NCBI RefSeq assembly: GCF_031450785.1
Contig: NZ_JARTWB010000002.1
Span: 2,232,001-2,296,000, forward strand
Length of the DNA: 64,000 nt
Reading direction: 5' to 3'
Source: Caballeronia sp. LZ062
GTDB taxonomy: Bacteria; Pseudomonadota; Gammaproteobacteria; Burkholderiales; Burkholderiaceae
Part shown: positions 15,383 through 26,251 of the stretch, piece after piece
How positions within the stretch are numbered: the first letter of the stretch is position 1
How the letters are laid out: each line of letters opens with the position of its first letter
Notes under the pieces: model-generated
Told to the model about the DNA's origin: nothing
Database searches by the model: none
The model's input: the letters and a program-made list of their open reading frames with translations, nothing else
Program-made: the position numbers and the translations under genes

Positions 15383-18256
15383 GTGGAAGAAATTCGTATT
15401 CGTGGGGCTCGCACCCACAATCTGAAGAACGTCAATCTCGACTTGCCGCGTCACAAGCTGATCGTGATCACGGGGTTGTCCGGGTCGGGCAAGTCGTCGC
15501 TCGCGTTCGATACGCTTTACGCCGAAGGCCAGCGCCGTTATGTGGAAAGTCTCTCGGCCTACGCGCGGCAATTTCTACAGCTAATGGAAAAGCCGGACGT
15601 CGATCTGATTGAAGGTCTGTCGCCCGCCATTTCCATCGAGCAGAAAGCCACGTCGCATAATCCGCGTTCGACGGTCGGCACAGTCACGGAAATACACGAT
15701 TATCTGCGTCTCTTATATGCGCGCGTCGGCACGCCGTATTGCCCCGATCATCTGATTCCGCTGGAAGCGCAAAGCGTCTCGCAAATGGTGGACGCCGCGC
15801 TCGCACTGCCGGAAGAAACGAAGCTGATGATTCTCGCGCCCGTGGTCGCGGACCGCAAAGGCGAGCATGTCGAATTATTCGAGGAAATGCAGGCGCAGGG
15901 CTTTATCCGCTTTCGGATTCGCTCGGGCGGCGGCACGGCGAACGAAGGCGTCGCGAAAATCTATGAAGTCGATTCGCTGCCGAAGCTCAAGAAGAACGAC
16001 AAGCACACGATCGACGTGGTGATCGACCGCCTCAAAGTGCGCCCGGACATGAAGCAGCGTCTCGCGGAATCGTTCGAGACGGCGCTGCGCCTCGCCGACG
16101 GCCGCGCCATCGCGCTTGAAATGGACACGGACCACGAGAAGCTCTTCAGCTCGAAGTTCGCGTGCCCGATTTGCTCGTACTCGCTGCAGGAACTCGAGCC
16201 GCGTCTTTTCTCGTTCAACAATCCGATGGGCGCGTGCCCCGAATGCGACGGACTCGGCCAGATCACGTTCTTCGATCCGAAGCGCGTGGTCGCGCATCCG
16301 TCGCTGTCGCTGGCGGCGGGCGCGGTCAAGGGCTGGGACCGGCGCAACCAGTTCTATTTCCAGATGCTGCAAAGCCTCGCCGCGTTCTACGAATTCGACA
16401 CCGACGCGCCGTTCGAGGAACTGCCCGAGAAAGTGCGCAAGACGCTGCTCTACGGCTCGGGCAAGCAGGCCATTCCGTTTTCGTACATCAACGAGCGCGG
16501 CCGCGCTTCGGTGCGCGAGCATGCGTTCGAAGGCATCATCCCGAATCTGGAGCGGCGCTACCGCGAGACGGATTCGACCGCCGTGCGCGAAGAACTGGCG
16601 AAATACCAGAACAATCAGCCGTGCCCGGCGTGCGAAGGCACGCGTCTGCGGCGCGAGGCGCGCTTCGTGAAAGTGGGCTCGGGCGATCACGCACGCGGCA
16701 TCTACGAAGTGAGCGGCTGGCCGCTGCGCGACACGCTCGGCTATTTCCAGACGCTGCGTCTGGACGGCGCGAAGGGCGAAATCGCCGACAAAGTCATCAA
16801 GGAAATCGTCGCGCGGCTGTCGTTCCTGAATAACGTCGGGCTGGATTACCTGTCGCTCGAGCGCAGCGCGGAGACGCTCTCCGGCGGCGAGGCGCAGCGC
16901 ATCCGGCTCGCGTCCCAGATCGGCTCGGGACTCACGGGCGTGATGTACGTGCTGGACGAGCCGTCCATCGGCTTGCATCAGCGCGACAACGACCGTCTGA
17001 TCGACACGCTCAAGCATCTGCGGGATATCGGCAATTCGGTGATCGTCGTCGAGCACGACGAGGACATGATCCGCATGGCCGATTACGTGGTCGACATGGG
17101 ACCGGGCGCGGGCGAGCACGGCGGCGTGATCGTCGCAGAGGGCACGCCGCTTCAGGTGCAGAAAGACCCGAACTCCATCACGGGACAATATTTGTCCGGC
17201 AAGCGCACCATCAGCTATCCGGAAAAGCGCAACGCGCCGGACGAGCGGCGGCTGCGCATCGTCGAAGCGCACGGCAATAATCTGAAGCACGTCACGCTCG
17301 ATCTTCCGGTCGGCTTGTTGACCTGCGTGACCGGCGTTTCCGGCTCGGGGAAGTCGACGCTCATCAACGACACGCTCCAGCACGCGGTCGCGCAGCACTT
17401 GTATGGCTCTTCCACGGAGCCGGCGCCATACGAATCCATCGAAGGGCTGGAGCACTTCGACAAGGTGATCGCCGTCGATCAATCGCCGATCGGCCGCACG
17501 CCGCGCTCGAATCCGGCGACTTATACCGGCCTTTTCACGCCCATTCGCGAACTCTTCGCGGGCGTGCCGGCCGCGAAGGAGCGCGGATACGAAGCGGGCC
17601 GCTTCTCGTTCAACGTGAAGGGCGGACGCTGCGAAGCGTGTCAGGGCGACGGCGTGCTGAAGGTGGAAATGCACTTTCTGCCGGACGTCTACGTGCCCTG
17701 CGACGTGTGCCACGGCAAGCGCTACAACCGCGAGACGCTCGACATCCAGTACAAAGGCAAGAACATCAGCGAAGTGCTCGACCTCACGGTGGAAGCCGCG
17801 CACGAGTTCTTCAAGGCGGTGCCGGTCGTCGCGCGCAAGCTGAAGACGCTGCTCGAAGTGGGCCTCGGCTACATCCGCCTTGGCCAGTCGGCGACCACGC
17901 TTTCGGGCGGCGAAGCGCAGCGCGTGAAGCTTTCGCTGGAACTGAGCAAGCGCGATACCGGTCGGACGCTGTATATCCTCGACGAACCGACGACCGGCCT
18001 GCACTTCCACGACATCGCGCTCTTGCTCGAAGTGATTCACCGGCTGCGCGATCAGGGCAACACGGTCGTCATCATCGAGCATAATCTCGACGTGATCAAA
18101 ACCGCCGACTGGGTCATCGACCTCGGTCCGGAAGGCGGCGCGGGCGGCGGGCAGATCATCGCGCAGGGGACGCCGGAGCAGGTCGCGAAGTCGAAGGCGA
18201 GCTTCACCGGGCGCTATCTGGCGCCGCTGCTGCAGCGTCCGAAGTCGGCGGCCTGA
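15383..18256 (+). CDS. uvrA: Excinuclease ABC subunit A
   Basis: A 957-residue damage-recognition ATPase of nucleotide excision repair. Two ABC modules are present: Walker [10 protein letters not shown] near the N-terminus and GVSGSGKST in the second half, each with LSGGEAQR signatures and LDEPS/LDEPT Walker B motifs. Zinc-binding cysteine pairs are visible (CPIC ... CPEC in the first half, CEAC ... CDVC in the second). It starts at GTG with GGAA upstream. Length is normal for the family. It forms UvrA2B with UvrB (not in this window). It is divergent from the MFS gene. Confidence 0.98.
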   Translation: MEEIRIRGARTHNLKNVNLDLPRHKLIVITGLSGSGKSSLAFDTLYAEGQRRYVESLSAYARQFLQLMEKPDVDLIEGLSPAISIEQKATSHNPRSTVGTVTEIHDYLRLLYARVGTPYCPDHLIPLEAQSVSQMVDAALALPEETKLMILAPVVADRKGEHVELFEEMQAQGFIRFRIRSGGGTANEGVAKIYEVDSLPKLKKNDKHTIDVVIDRLKVRPDMKQRLAESFETALRLADGRAIALEMDTDHEKLFSSKFACPICSYSLQELEPRLFSFNNPMGACPECDGLGQITFFDPKRVVAHPSLSLAAGAVKGWDRRNQFYFQMLQSLAAFYEFDTDAPFEELPEKVRKTLLYGSGKQAIPFSYINERGRASVREHAFEGIIPNLERRYRETDSTAVREELAKYQNNQPCPACEGTRLRREARFVKVGSGDHARGIYEVSGWPLRDTLGYFQTLRLDGAKGEIADKVIKEIVARLSFLNNVGLDYLSLERSAETLSGGEAQRIRLASQIGSGLTGVMYVLDEPSIGLHQRDNDRLIDTLKHLRDIGNSVIVVEHDEDMIRMADYVVDMGPGAGEHGGVIVAEGTPLQVQKDPNSITGQYLSGKRTISYPEKRNAPDERRLRIVEAHGNNLKHVTLDLPVGLLTCVTGVSGSGKSTLINDTLQHAVAQHLYGSSTEPAPYESIEGLEHFDKVIAVDQSPIGRTPRSNPATYTGLFTPIRELFAGVPAAKERGYEAGRFSFNVKGGRCEACQGDGVLKVEMHFLPDVYVPCDVCHGKRYNRETLDIQYKGKNISEVLDLTVEAAHEFFKAVPVVARKLKTLLEVGLGYIRLGQSATTLSGGEAQRVKLSLELSKRDTGRTLYILDEPTTGLHFHDIALLLEVIHRLRDQGNTVVIIEHNLDVIKTADWVIDLGPEGGAGGGQIIAQGTPEQVAKSKASFTGRYLAPLLQRPKSAA

Positions 18257-18339
18257 CGCCCGGATCGGCCCGAATCGGTCCGGCGCGGCCCGGCGGCAAG
18301 AACAACCGTGGTAGGCAGCAGCGAAAAGGAAACGCAGTC

Positions 18340-19428
18340 ATGGCGAAGCGCAACGAAGCGGCCAACGAGGAGCGACGCGTACGGGACTTGCCCGCGCGCC
18401 CCGTCAGGCTGACGAGCGACATGAGCCTGCCGAAACTTCCCGCCGTGGAGATCGGCAGTTATATCGCGGCGTTTCTCGCCATGTTCCTCGTGCTGCATCT
18501 GAAGCTGCTCGGCGCACTGCTAGCGGGCATGCTCGTGTTCCAGCTCGTCCACATGATCGCGCCCGTCATCGAGCGGCACGTGATGAGCAAGGGCGCGCGC
18601 CTGATTGCGGTCGTGCTGATCTCGGCCATCATCATCGGCGCGCTGACCGGCCTCACCATCGCGACGATCGAGCATTTCGAGCACGACGTCCCGAGCCTCC
18701 AGCGGCTACTGGACCAATTGGTGAGCGTCACGTCGCACGCGCGGCTGAGCGTGCCGGACTGGATCGCGAATTATCTGCCGGTCGACGCCGGACAGATGAA
18801 GGAACGCGCCGCCGAACTCATGCGCAAACACTCCGAGCAACTGCAGGAAGGCGGCCGGGACATGGCGCGCGGCTTCGGGCACATTCTGATCGGCATGATC
18901 ATCGGAGCGATCATCGCGGTGGGCGCGCCGAAGCAGACGCATCGGCTGCCGCTTTCGACGGCGCTCGTCACGCGCGTCTCGCGTTTTGCCGACGCCTTCC
19001 GCCGCATCGTGTTCGCGCAGATCAAGATTTCGGCGATCAACGCCGCGTTCACCGCGCTTTATCTTCTCGTCGCGCTGCCGCTCTTTCACGAGCGGCTGCC
19101 GCTCTCCAAGACGCTCGTGTTGATCACGTTTATCCTCGGCCTCTTGCCCGTCGTCGGCAATCTGATCTCGAACACCATCATCGTGGCGATCTCGTTCTCG
19201 GTGTCGTTCGGCACGGCGGTCGCGTCGCTCGCCTTTCTCATCGTCATTCACAAGCTCGAATACTTCCTGAACGCGCGGATAATCGGCGGACAGATCGAGG
19301 CGCGTGCGTGGGAACTGCTGCTTGCCATGCTCGCGATGGAAGCCGCGTTCGGTCTGCCGGGCGTCATCGCCGCGCCGATTTTCTACGCGTACATCAAGCG
19401 TGAGTTGATTTATCTGCGGCTTGTCTGA
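18340..19428 (+). CDS. AI-2E family transporter (PF01594 permease)
   Basis: A 362-residue inner-membrane protein of the TqsA/PerM family, with two hydrophobic helices at about 35-70, another at about 85-115, a central soluble segment, and a hydrophobic C-terminal half ending in the motif FGLPGVIAAPIFYAYIKREL. AAGGAAA precedes ATG 18340 at a good distance. Members have been linked to autoinducer-2 export or Na+/H+ antiport, so the name is only a family label. It sits 83 bases after uvrA and may be co-transcribed with it. Confidence 0.85.
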   Translation: MAKRNEAANEERRVRDLPARPVRLTSDMSLPKLPAVEIGSYIAAFLAMFLVLHLKLLGALLAGMLVFQLVHMIAPVIERHVMSKGARLIAVVLISAIIIGALTGLTIATIEHFEHDVPSLQRLLDQLVSVTSHARLSVPDWIANYLPVDAGQMKERAAELMRKHSEQLQEGGRDMARGFGHILIGMIIGAIIAVGAPKQTHRLPLSTALVTRVSRFADAFRRIVFAQIKISAINAAFTALYLLVALPLFHERLPLSKTLVLITFILGLLPVVGNLISNTIIVAISFSVSFGTAVASLAFLIVIHKLEYFLNARIIGGQIEARAWELLLAMLAMEAAFGLPGVIAAPIFYAYIKRELIYLRLV

Positions 19429-19449
19429 CCGCCGCCCGCGAAGCAAAAG

Positions 19450-19488
19450 CAAAGCCCGCTCGATCCGAAGATCGGCGGGCTTCTTTTC
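19450..19488. terminator. Bidirectional rho-independent terminator
   Basis: The arms AAGCCCGC (19452-19459) and GCGGGCTT (19475-19482) enclose a further CGAT/ATCG pairing. T-rich bases flank both sides. It serves the convergent AI-2E permease gene (+) and purU (-). Confidence 0.75.
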
Positions 19489-19507
19489 GTCCAGCGTAAA
19501 GCGGCGT

Positions 19508-20377
19508 CTAGCGGAACACCACCGTCTTGCTTCCGTTCAGCACGATCCGATGCTCCACGTGCCATTTCACGGCTCGCGCGAGCGTCACGCATTCGACGTC
19601 GCGGCCGATCGCCGTCAGTTGATCCGGCGTCATGCTGTGGTCCACGCGCTCCACTTCCTGCTCGATGATCGGGCCTTCGTCCAGATCCGTCGTCACGTAG
19701 TGCGCGGTCGCGCCGATCAGCTTCACGCCGCGGTCGAACGCCTGATAGTACGGCTTCGCGCCCTTGAAGCTCGGCAGGAACGAATGGTGGATGTTGATCG
19801 CGCGGCCGGCGAGCTTGTCGCACATGTCGGGCGACAAAATCTGCATGTAGCGCGCGAGCACGACGAGATCGGTATCGTGCTGGTCGATGATCTCCATCAC
19901 GCGCGCTTCCTGCGCGGCCTTGGCCTGCGCGGTGCCGCCGTTGAGCGGCAGGTGATGGAACGGAATGTCGTAGCTCGCGGCAAGCTGATAAAAGTCTTTG
20001 TGATTCGAGACGATCGCCGGAATCTCGATCTGCAATTGGCCCGTGCGATAGCGGAACAGCAGGTCGTTCAGACAATGCCCGATCTTCGACACCATGATGA
20101 CGACGCGCGGTTTCGCCAATGCGTCGTGCAATTCCCAGCGCATGCCGAATTCGTCGGCGAGCGGGGCGAACGACTTGCGCAGCGCTTCGAGGCCCGGATC
20201 GCCGCCCACTTCCTGAAAGTGCACCCGCATGAAGAACTCGCCGGTGCGGCTGTCGCCGAACTGCGCCGAATCCAGGATGTTCGCGCCGAGATCGAACAAA
20301 AAGCCGGAGACGGCATGCACGATTCCCGGCCGGTCCGGGCACGACAACTTCAGGATAAAACTATGTTCGGTCGACAT
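19508..20377 (-). CDS. purU: Formyltetrahydrofolate deformylase
   Basis: 289 residues. An N-terminal ACT domain (FILKLSCPDRPGIVHAVSGFLFDLGANILDSAQF) precedes a formyltransferase-fold hydrolase with NIHHSFLPSFKGAKPYYQAFDRGVKLIGATAHYVTTDLDEGPII, containing the catalytic Asn-His-Asp set. It hydrolyses 10-formyl-THF to THF and formate, balancing one-carbon pools. Forty bases separate it from the upstream NUDIX gene on the same strand, and it ends at a bidirectional terminator. Confidence 0.96.
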   Translation of the reverse strand: MSTEHSFILKLSCPDRPGIVHAVSGFLFDLGANILDSAQFGDSRTGEFFMRVHFQEVGGDPGLEALRKSFAPLADEFGMRWELHDALAKPRVVIMVSKIGHCLNDLLFRYRTGQLQIEIPAIVSNHKDFYQLAASYDIPFHHLPLNGGTAQAKAAQEARVMEIIDQHDTDLVVLARYMQILSPDMCDKLAGRAINIHHSFLPSFKGAKPYYQAFDRGVKLIGATAHYVTTDLDEGPIIEQEVERVDHSMTPDQLTAIGRDVECVTLARAVKWHVEHRIVLNGSKTVVFR

Positions 20378-20417
20378 GAACCGGTTACTCCTTCCTCAAT
20401 GCGTTGATGCTCGATGT

Positions 20418-21263
20418 TCAAACGGGCGGCGGCGCGTAGAGCGCTTCGATGCCCTGACAGGCGTCTTCGTCGATCCAGCGATGGCGCAGCAGACAATCGA
20501 GTGTGGCGAGGCTCGCATCGACGGTCATCTCGCCCTCCTCGATCCAGCGCGCGACTTCGTCGATGCTCGCCTCCCGATGTTCGGCGACTTCGCCGTCCTG
20601 ATTGCGCGGCGTGAAGTCCGGCGGCAAGGCGATGTCGTACACGAAGATCTGTTCCGCCTGCGTGCCTTCCGGCGCCGACTGCAGGACATGGAACGTGCCG
20701 CCGGGCGTCGCGGTCATGGCCAAGTCTTCGGGCATTCCCGCTTCTTCCCAGCATTCTTTCGCGAGCGTCGGCATGAGCCCGTAGCCCCAGCCGATGCCGC
20801 CCGCCACCACGTTGTCCAGCATGCCGGGATCGGTCGACTTGGTGTGGCTGCGGCGCGCGATCCATAGCAGCGGCGCGTTATCTCGATATTTTACGATGCC
20901 GTTCACGTGCACCGCGTAGGTGATCGTGCCAAAGAAGCGCGAGGCCGCGCGCTCGATGAACGCGAGCGGCGGGGCGTCGAAGTGATTGCGGATCGCGTAG
21001 GTTTCGTCGCGCCAGCCGGGGATCTTGCCGTCGGCGTGCAGTGCGGCGATGACCGTGGCGAGCGCCGCGCTGCGCTTCTCGATATCGTCGAGCGACGGGT
21101 TCAGACGCACGGCGTCGTCGCCAATCACGAACGTTTCGGGCCAGCGCGCGAGCAAGGCGACATCGGTCTTGCGAATCCAGCCGACGCGTTCATCGCCGAT
21201 GAAGAACGGCGCGTGCGCGGCGGCGTCGAAACGGCGGGCGGCGACGAGGCAAGGCAAAGTCAT
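20418..21263 (-). CDS. NUDIX hydrolase with DUF4743 N-terminal domain
   Basis: A 281-residue protein. Residues about 1-120 form the DUF4743 region found in plant and bacterial thiamine-pyrophosphokinase-like NUDIX proteins. From about 130 follows the NUDIX fold with GGIGWGYGLMPTLAKECWEEAGMPEDL, a NUDIX box in which the usual RE is KE, as is common in this subgroup. Related enzymes hydrolyse damaged thiamine diphosphates; that activity is inference here. Probably transcribed with purU. Confidence 0.82.
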   Translation of the reverse strand: MTLPCLVAARRFDAAAHAPFFIGDERVGWIRKTDVALLARWPETFVIGDDAVRLNPSLDDIEKRSAALATVIAALHADGKIPGWRDETYAIRNHFDAPPLAFIERAASRFFGTITYAVHVNGIVKYRDNAPLLWIARRSHTKSTDPGMLDNVVAGGIGWGYGLMPTLAKECWEEAGMPEDLAMTATPGGTFHVLQSAPEGTQAEQIFVYDIALPPDFTPRNQDGEVAEHREASIDEVARWIEEGEMTVDASLATLDCLLRHRWIDEDACQGIEALYAPPPV

Positions 21264-21327
21264 GAAGGCTCCGGCGGGACCGTGGCAAAGGAAGACCGAC
21301 GCGTGCGCGCCGTGCGGAAAAGCGGAA

Positions 21328-21942
21328 TCAGTCGCGCAGCGCCACGCGAATACCGAGCGCGATAAACGTCACGCCCGCGAGCCGGTCGAGCCAGACGCCC
21401 ACGCGCGGACGGCGCTTGAGCCACGCGCCGATCATCCCCGCACCGATGCCGAAGAGCGAGAACACCGCGACGGTCTGCAACATGAACATGCCGCCCAGTT
21501 CGAACATTTGCAGCATCACGCTTTGCGCGCCGTGCGGATCGACGAATTGCGGCAAGAACACGATGAAGAACAGCGTCACCTTCGGATTCAGCATGTTGCC
21601 GAGCACGCTCTGACGAAACACAGTCGAAAGCGGCTGACTCGGGCGCGCGTGTGCGGACGCGAGACCGTGGCTGCGCAGCGCCTTGATGCCGATCCACACG
21701 AGATACGCCGCGCCCGCGAGCTTCACCGCCTGAAACGCGAGCGGCGACGAGCGCAAGAGCGCCGCGATGCCCACCGCAGCGAGCGTCGTATGAAAGATCA
21801 CGCCGCACGCGAAGCCCAACGCCGCGACGACGCCCGCCAGCCGGCCTTGCGAAATGCCGCGCGCGAGCACTTGCAGATTGTCCGGCCCCGGCGCGATGGT
21901 GATTGCAACCGACGTCGCCAGAAACAACAGCACGTGCGGCAT
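21328..21942 (-). CDS. LysE family amino-acid exporter (RhtB-type)
   Basis: A 204-residue translocator with about six hydrophobic segments. [37 protein letters not shown] contains the family signature (PGPD near the end of TM1), and GNMLNPKVTLFFIVFLPQFVDP is the second conserved motif. ATG 21942 overlaps the apt stop codon by one base (TGATG), which indicates translational coupling. The likely substrate is a small neutral amino acid or homoserine lactone-like compound, not decidable here. Confidence 0.88.
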   Translation of the reverse strand: MPHVLLFLATSVAITIAPGPDNLQVLARGISQGRLAGVVAALGFACGVIFHTTLAAVGIAALLRSSPLAFQAVKLAGAAYLVWIGIKALRSHGLASAHARPSQPLSTVFRQSVLGNMLNPKVTLFFIVFLPQFVDPHGAQSVMLQMFELGGMFMLQTVAVFSLFGIGAGMIGAWLKRRPRVGVWLDRLAGVTFIALGIRVALRD

Positions 21943-22517
21943 CAATGGCCTCCGAACTCGCAGACCGTGTAGAGCGGCAAACCGCCGTCGCGCAGCAGCT
22001 TGGAGCCGCCGAGGTCGGGCAAGTCGATGATCGCCGCCGCCTCGACCACTTCTGCGCCGAGCCGCTCGAGCAGAATCTTGCCGGCCATCATCGTGCCGCC
22101 GGTGGCGACAAGATCGTCGACGATCACCACGCGATCGCCCGGCTGGCAGGCGTCCTCGTGAATCTCGACCGTCGCGCTGCCGTACTCGAGTTCGTATGAC
22201 TGCGAAAGCGTCTTGTACGGCAGCTTGCCCTTCTTGCGAATGGGCACGAAACCGAGACTCAGCTCATACGCGAGAATCGGCCCGATGATGAACCCGCGCG
22301 CATCCATGCCCGCGATCACGTTGAGGTTCGCGTCGATGTAACGCTGCACGAACAGGTCGATGAGCGTCCGCAGCGCGCGGCGGTCCTGCAAAACGGGCGT
22401 GATGTCGCGAAACTGGACGCCGGCTTGCGGCCAGTCTTCGACCGTGCGCACGCGCTCCTTGATGAACCGCGCCGCATCTGACAATGCAGACGATGCGCTC
22501 GATGAAATGGTGGACAT
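21942..22517 (-). CDS. apt: Adenine phosphoribosyltransferase
   Basis: A 191-residue purine-salvage enzyme converting adenine and PRPP to AMP. The PRPP-binding loop [13 protein letters not shown] is intact, and the N-terminal region [28 protein letters not shown] and [19 protein letters not shown] are family-typical. It lies 53 bases after the antiporter gene on the same strand and is translationally coupled to the LysE exporter downstream. Confidence 0.96.
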   Translation of the reverse strand: MSTISSSASSALSDAARFIKERVRTVEDWPQAGVQFRDITPVLQDRRALRTLIDLFVQRYIDANLNVIAGMDARGFIIGPILAYELSLGFVPIRKKGKLPYKTLSQSYELEYGSATVEIHEDACQPGDRVVIVDDLVATGGTMMAGKILLERLGAEVVEAAAIIDLPDLGGSKLLRDGGLPLYTVCEFGGH

Positions 22518-22570
22518 GACTTCTCCGGAAATCCGCGCTGTGAGGCCGCGCCCGCCTGATGAAGAGAACG

Positions 22571-24565
22571 TTAGGCTGCTCGGCGATTGCGCGAAAGCCG
22601 TTCCTCGGCCTGCGCAAGCACTTCGGGCAGGCCGCGCAACACGACGATGTCGTTCGCGCGGAGCCTGGTTTCGGGGTCCGGCTGGACGCCCCGGATGCCG
22701 TGACGGCGAATGGCGGTCACTTCGACACCGTTGCCGACGAGTCCGAGATCGTCGAGCGAATGCCCGACCGCTTCCGAATGTTCGTCGATCGGTACGGATT
22801 GTAGCCGCACCTGCTCGTGGCCATCGTCGTCGTCGAGATCGTCCGCGCCGTGGAAATAGCCGCGCAACAGGCTGTAACGCGCATCGCGCATTTCTTCGAC
22901 GCGCCGCACGACGCGGCGCATCGGCACGCCCATCAGCACGAGCGTATGCGAGGCGAGCATCAGACTGCCTTCGACGATCTCCGGAATCACTTCCGTCGCG
23001 CCCGCGGCGGTCAACTTTTCGAGATCGGCGTCGTCGACCGTTCGCACGATCACGGGCAAAGTCGGCGCGAGTTCGTGGATGTTATGCAGCACGCGCATGG
23101 CGGACGGCGTGTTCGCGTATGTGATTGCGACCGTCGCCGCACGGTTCAGCCCCGCCGCGACGAGCGATTCGCGCCGCCCGGCATCGCCGAACACAACCGA
23201 TTCGCCCGCCGCCGCGGCCGCCGCCACGCGATCCGGGTCAAGATCGAGCGCCACGTACGAAATGCCTTCCTGTTCCAGCATCCGCGCGAGGTTTTGCCCG
23301 GCGCGGCCGTATCCGCAAATAATGACGTGGCCGCTCTGCTTGAGACTTTGCGTCGCGATCTTCGTCATTTGCAGCGATTGCAGCATCCATTCCGTCGAAG
23401 AGAGCCGCAGCACGATTCGGTCCGCGTTCTGAATGATGAACGGCGCGGCGAGCATCGAGAGCAGCATCGCGGAAAGAAGCGCCTGGAGGATGGTGGCATC
23501 GACGAGATGCGAATCCAGAATCAGGTTCAAGAGCACGAAGCCGAATTCGCCCGCCTGCGCGAGGCCGAGCCCCGTGCGCATGGCGACGCCGGGCGGCGAG
23601 CCGAAGAGCCGCGCGAGCCCGGCGATCATCACGGCTTTCAGCAGAATCGGCACCACGAAGAACGCGAGCACCAGAAACGGGTGCTCCCAGATCACGCGCG
23701 GATTGAGCAGCATGCCCGTCGTCACGAAGAACACGCCGAGCAGCACATCGCGGAACGGCTTGATGTCCTCTTCCACCTGATGCCGGTACGGCGTTTCCGC
23801 GATCAGCATCCCCGCGATGAACGCGCCGAGCGCGAGCGACAGCCCGAATTTGTCTGTGATGAACGCGGCGCCTAGCGTCACGAGCAACAGGTTCAGCATG
23901 AAAAGCTCTTGCGAACGCCGCCGCGCGACGAGATCGAACCAGCGCGTCATGAACTTCTGGCCGAGGAACAGCAAAACCGTCAGCGCGACGACGATCTTCA
24001 CCGCCGCGATGCCGAGCCACATCACGAGTTGCGACGAATTGCCGTTCGCGAACGCCGCGATGATGATGAGCAGCGGCACCACTGCGAGATCCTGAAACAG
24101 CAGCACGCCGAAGATGTTGCGTCCGTGCTCCGATTCCAGTTCGAGCCGCTCCGCGAGCAGCTTGCTGACGATGGCCGTGGACGACATGGAAAGCGCGCCG
24201 CCGAGCGCGAAGCTCGCCTGCCACGAGATGGCGGTCCAGAAGTGCGCGATCCAGCCGACGACGAGCGCGAACACGATGGTCGCGCCGACCTGGCTCGCCC
24301 CGAGCCCGAAGACGATGCGCCGCATCGAGCGCAGCTTCGCGAGCGAGAATTCGAGACCGATGGAAAACATCAGAAACACCACGCCGAATTCGGCGAGGTG
24401 CTGGGCGCGCTCGGTATCCGGTGCGATACCGGCCGCGTGCGGACCCACGATGATGCCGACCGCCAGATAACCGAGCATGGGCGGCAAGTTGAAAAAGCGA
24501 AATACAACGACGCCCGCCACCGAACACAGCAGCAACAACAGCGTCATTTCGAGCGGAGAAGTCAT
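22571..24565 (-). CDS. CPA2 family monovalent cation:proton antiporter with TrkA domains (KefB-like)
   Basis: A 664-residue inner-membrane antiporter. The N-terminal ~380 residues hold about 12 TM helices ([52 protein letters not shown]). A TrkA-N/RCK nucleotide-binding domain starts at [18 protein letters not shown], and a TrkA-C domain ends the protein. The frame runs on to 24985, but [13 protein letters not shown] (ATG 24565) begins at the first helix and is the natural start. Predicted to exchange K+ (or Na+) for H+ under nucleotide control. It is divergent from kdsD. Confidence 0.92.
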   Translation of the reverse strand: MTSPLEMTLLLLLCSVAGVVVFRFFNLPPMLGYLAVGIIVGPHAAGIAPDTERAQHLAEFGVVFLMFSIGLEFSLAKLRSMRRIVFGLGASQVGATIVFALVVGWIAHFWTAISWQASFALGGALSMSSTAIVSKLLAERLELESEHGRNIFGVLLFQDLAVVPLLIIIAAFANGNSSQLVMWLGIAAVKIVVALTVLLFLGQKFMTRWFDLVARRRSQELFMLNLLLVTLGAAFITDKFGLSLALGAFIAGMLIAETPYRHQVEEDIKPFRDVLLGVFFVTTGMLLNPRVIWEHPFLVLAFFVVPILLKAVMIAGLARLFGSPPGVAMRTGLGLAQAGEFGFVLLNLILDSHLVDATILQALLSAMLLSMLAAPFIIQNADRIVLRLSSTEWMLQSLQMTKIATQSLKQSGHVIICGYGRAGQNLARMLEQEGISYVALDLDPDRVAAAAAAGESVVFGDAGRRESLVAAGLNRAATVAITYANTPSAMRVLHNIHELAPTLPVIVRTVDDADLEKLTAAGATEVIPEIVEGSLMLASHTLVLMGVPMRRVVRRVEEMRDARYSLLRGYFHGADDLDDDDGHEQVRLQSVPIDEHSEAVGHSLDDLGLVGNGVEVTAIRRHGIRGVQPDPETRLRANDIVVLRGLPEVLAQAEERLSRNRRAA

Positions 24566-24727
24566 CCGTCCAGCGTCCTCGTTCGTCAGCGTGCCGGGAC
24601 GTGTCCGGCGCGGCGTTTTCGGTGTCGTGGGAAGCCCCTGACGCCGGGGCTCGCGGGGGCGGAGAGGCGGCGGCGGGCCGCGCACCGTAAGGCGCGGCGA
24701 AGAAACGCCTTTGCTATACTTCCGCGA

Positions 24728-25711
24728 ATGATAGCGAAAATCAATGGCGACCGGGCACTGACGCTGGCTCGCAGCGTAATCGAGACCGAAGCGGACGCGG
24801 TTCGCGGTCTCTCGGACCTTCTCGACGACAACTTCACCAACGCAGTCGAAGCACTGCTCGGCTGTCGCGGCCGCGTGGTCGTGTCGGGTATCGGCAAGTC
24901 GGGACACGTCGCGCGCAAGTTCGCCGCCACGCTCGCTTCCACCGGCACGCCCGCGTTTTTCGTGCATCCTGCCGAAGCGAGCCACGGCGATCTCGGCATG
25001 GTCACCGCCGACGACATCTTCATCGCGCTATCGAACTCCGGCGAGACCGAAGAACTCGTCGCCATTCTGCCGCTCATCAAGCGCCTCGGCGCGAAACTCA
25101 TCGCCATTACGGGTCGTCCGGAGTCGAGCCTCGCGCAACTCGCGGACATGCACCTGAACGCACGCGTCGAGAAGGAAGCCTGCCCGATGAACCTCGCGCC
25201 GACCGCCAGCACGACAGCCGCGATGGCGCTCGGCGACGCGCTCGCCGTCGCAGTGCTCGACGCACGCGACTTCGGCCCCGACGACTTCGCACGCTCGCAT
25301 CCCGGCGGCGCGCTCGGCCGGCGCTTGCTGACCTACGTGCGCGACGTGATGCGCGTGGGCGACGAAGTTCCCGTCGTGCCGCTCGATGCAACCATCTCCG
25401 ACGCGCTCTTCCAGATCACCGACAAGCGCATGGGCATGACGGCGGTGATCAACGGCAATCGTCATGTGGAAGGCATCTTCACCGACGGCGACCTGCGCCG
25501 CATCCTTCAGCGCGACGGCGACTTTCGCTCGCTCAAGCTCGCGGACGTCATGACGCGCAATCCGCGCACCATCGGTCCGGATCATCTCGCGGTCGAAGCC
25601 GTGGAACTGATGGAGCGCCATCGCATCAATCAGATGCTGGTCGTCGACGCCGACGCGACGCTGATCGGCGCTCTGAACATGCACGACCTCTTCTCCAAGA
25701 AGGTAATCTGA
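24728..25711 (+). CDS. kdsD: D-arabinose 5-phosphate isomerase
   Basis: 327 residues: an N-terminal SIS domain (about 35-180; GRVVVSGIGKSGHVARKFAATLASTGTPAFFVHPAEASHGDLGM) and two CBS repeats (VMRVGDEVPVVPLDATISDAL and VMTRNPRTIGPDHLAVEAVELM). It converts ribulose 5-phosphate to arabinose 5-phosphate, the first Kdo precursor. ATG 24728 is the family start; the long open frame upstream is antisense to the antiporter gene. It overlaps kdsC by one base (TGATG). Confidence 0.95.
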   Translation: MIAKINGDRALTLARSVIETEADAVRGLSDLLDDNFTNAVEALLGCRGRVVVSGIGKSGHVARKFAATLASTGTPAFFVHPAEASHGDLGMVTADDIFIALSNSGETEELVAILPLIKRLGAKLIAITGRPESSLAQLADMHLNARVEKEACPMNLAPTASTTAAMALGDALAVAVLDARDFGPDDFARSHPGGALGRRLLTYVRDVMRVGDEVPVVPLDATISDALFQITDKRMGMTAVINGNRHVEGIFTDGDLRRILQRDGDFRSLKLADVMTRNPRTIGPDHLAVEAVELMERHRINQMLVVDADATLIGALNMHDLFSKKVI

Positions 25712-26247
25712 TGGCGCAGAACCCCTTCCCCGCCGAGCGCGCGAGCCGCATCAAGATGATGGTGTTCGACGTCGACGGCGTTTTCACCGACGGCAGCCTG
25801 TACTTCAGCGCCGAAGGCGACACGATGAAGTCCTTCAATTCGCTCGACGGTCACGGCGTGAAGCTGCTGGAACGCATCGGCGTGCAGACGGCGATCATTA
25901 CCGGGCGGCAGTCGGGCATCGTCGCGGCGCGGGCGAAGGAACTGGGCATCACGCATCTGTATCAAGGCGTCGCGGACAAGACCGTCGCGCTCGCGCAATT
26001 GCTCGATTCAACCGGCATCGCGGCCGAGGAATGCGGCTACATGGGCGACGACTGGCCGGATCTCGCCGTCATGCGCCGCTGCGGTTTTGCAGCTGCGCCG
26101 GCGAACGCGCATGTCGAAGTGAAAGAGCGCGTGCATTGGGTCACGGAGGCGCGCGGCGGCCACGGCGCCGTGCGCGAAGTATGTGATGCGATTCTGCGCG
26201 CGCAGAATCGCTATGACGCGCTGCTCGCGGCGGCGCTCGGAGACTGA
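25711..26247 (+). CDS. kdsC: 3-deoxy-D-manno-octulosonate 8-phosphate phosphatase
   Basis: A 178-residue HAD-IIIC phosphatase. Motif I is MMVFDVDGVFTDGSLYF with both catalytic aspartates, then the conserved DGHGVKLL and TGRQSGIVAARAKELGI, and the acidic motif MGDDWPDLAVM. No cap domain, as expected for this tetrameric family. It releases phosphate from Kdo-8-P. It is coupled to kdsD by overlapping stop/start and followed four bases later by lptC. Confidence 0.95.
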   Translation: MAQNPFPAERASRIKMMVFDVDGVFTDGSLYFSAEGDTMKSFNSLDGHGVKLLERIGVQTAIITGRQSGIVAARAKELGITHLYQGVADKTVALAQLLDSTGIAAEECGYMGDDWPDLAVMRRCGFAAAPANAHVEVKERVHWVTEARGGHGAVREVCDAILRAQNRYDALLAAALGD

Positions 26248-26251
26248 CGCC

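Noticed and set aside
15875..18082. A 735-codon open frame antisense to uvrA, and similar long antisense frames over MFS (690-2321), rpoN, nagF and ftsY
   Set aside because: Composition is Arg/Ala/His-rich without domain motifs, and the frames mirror codon bias of strong genes on the other strand; they are GC-rich shadow ORFs.
23909..24727. N-terminal extension of kdsD by about 270 codons
   Set aside because: The extension is antisense to the antiporter gene and highly basic; family members start at the residues encoded from 24728.
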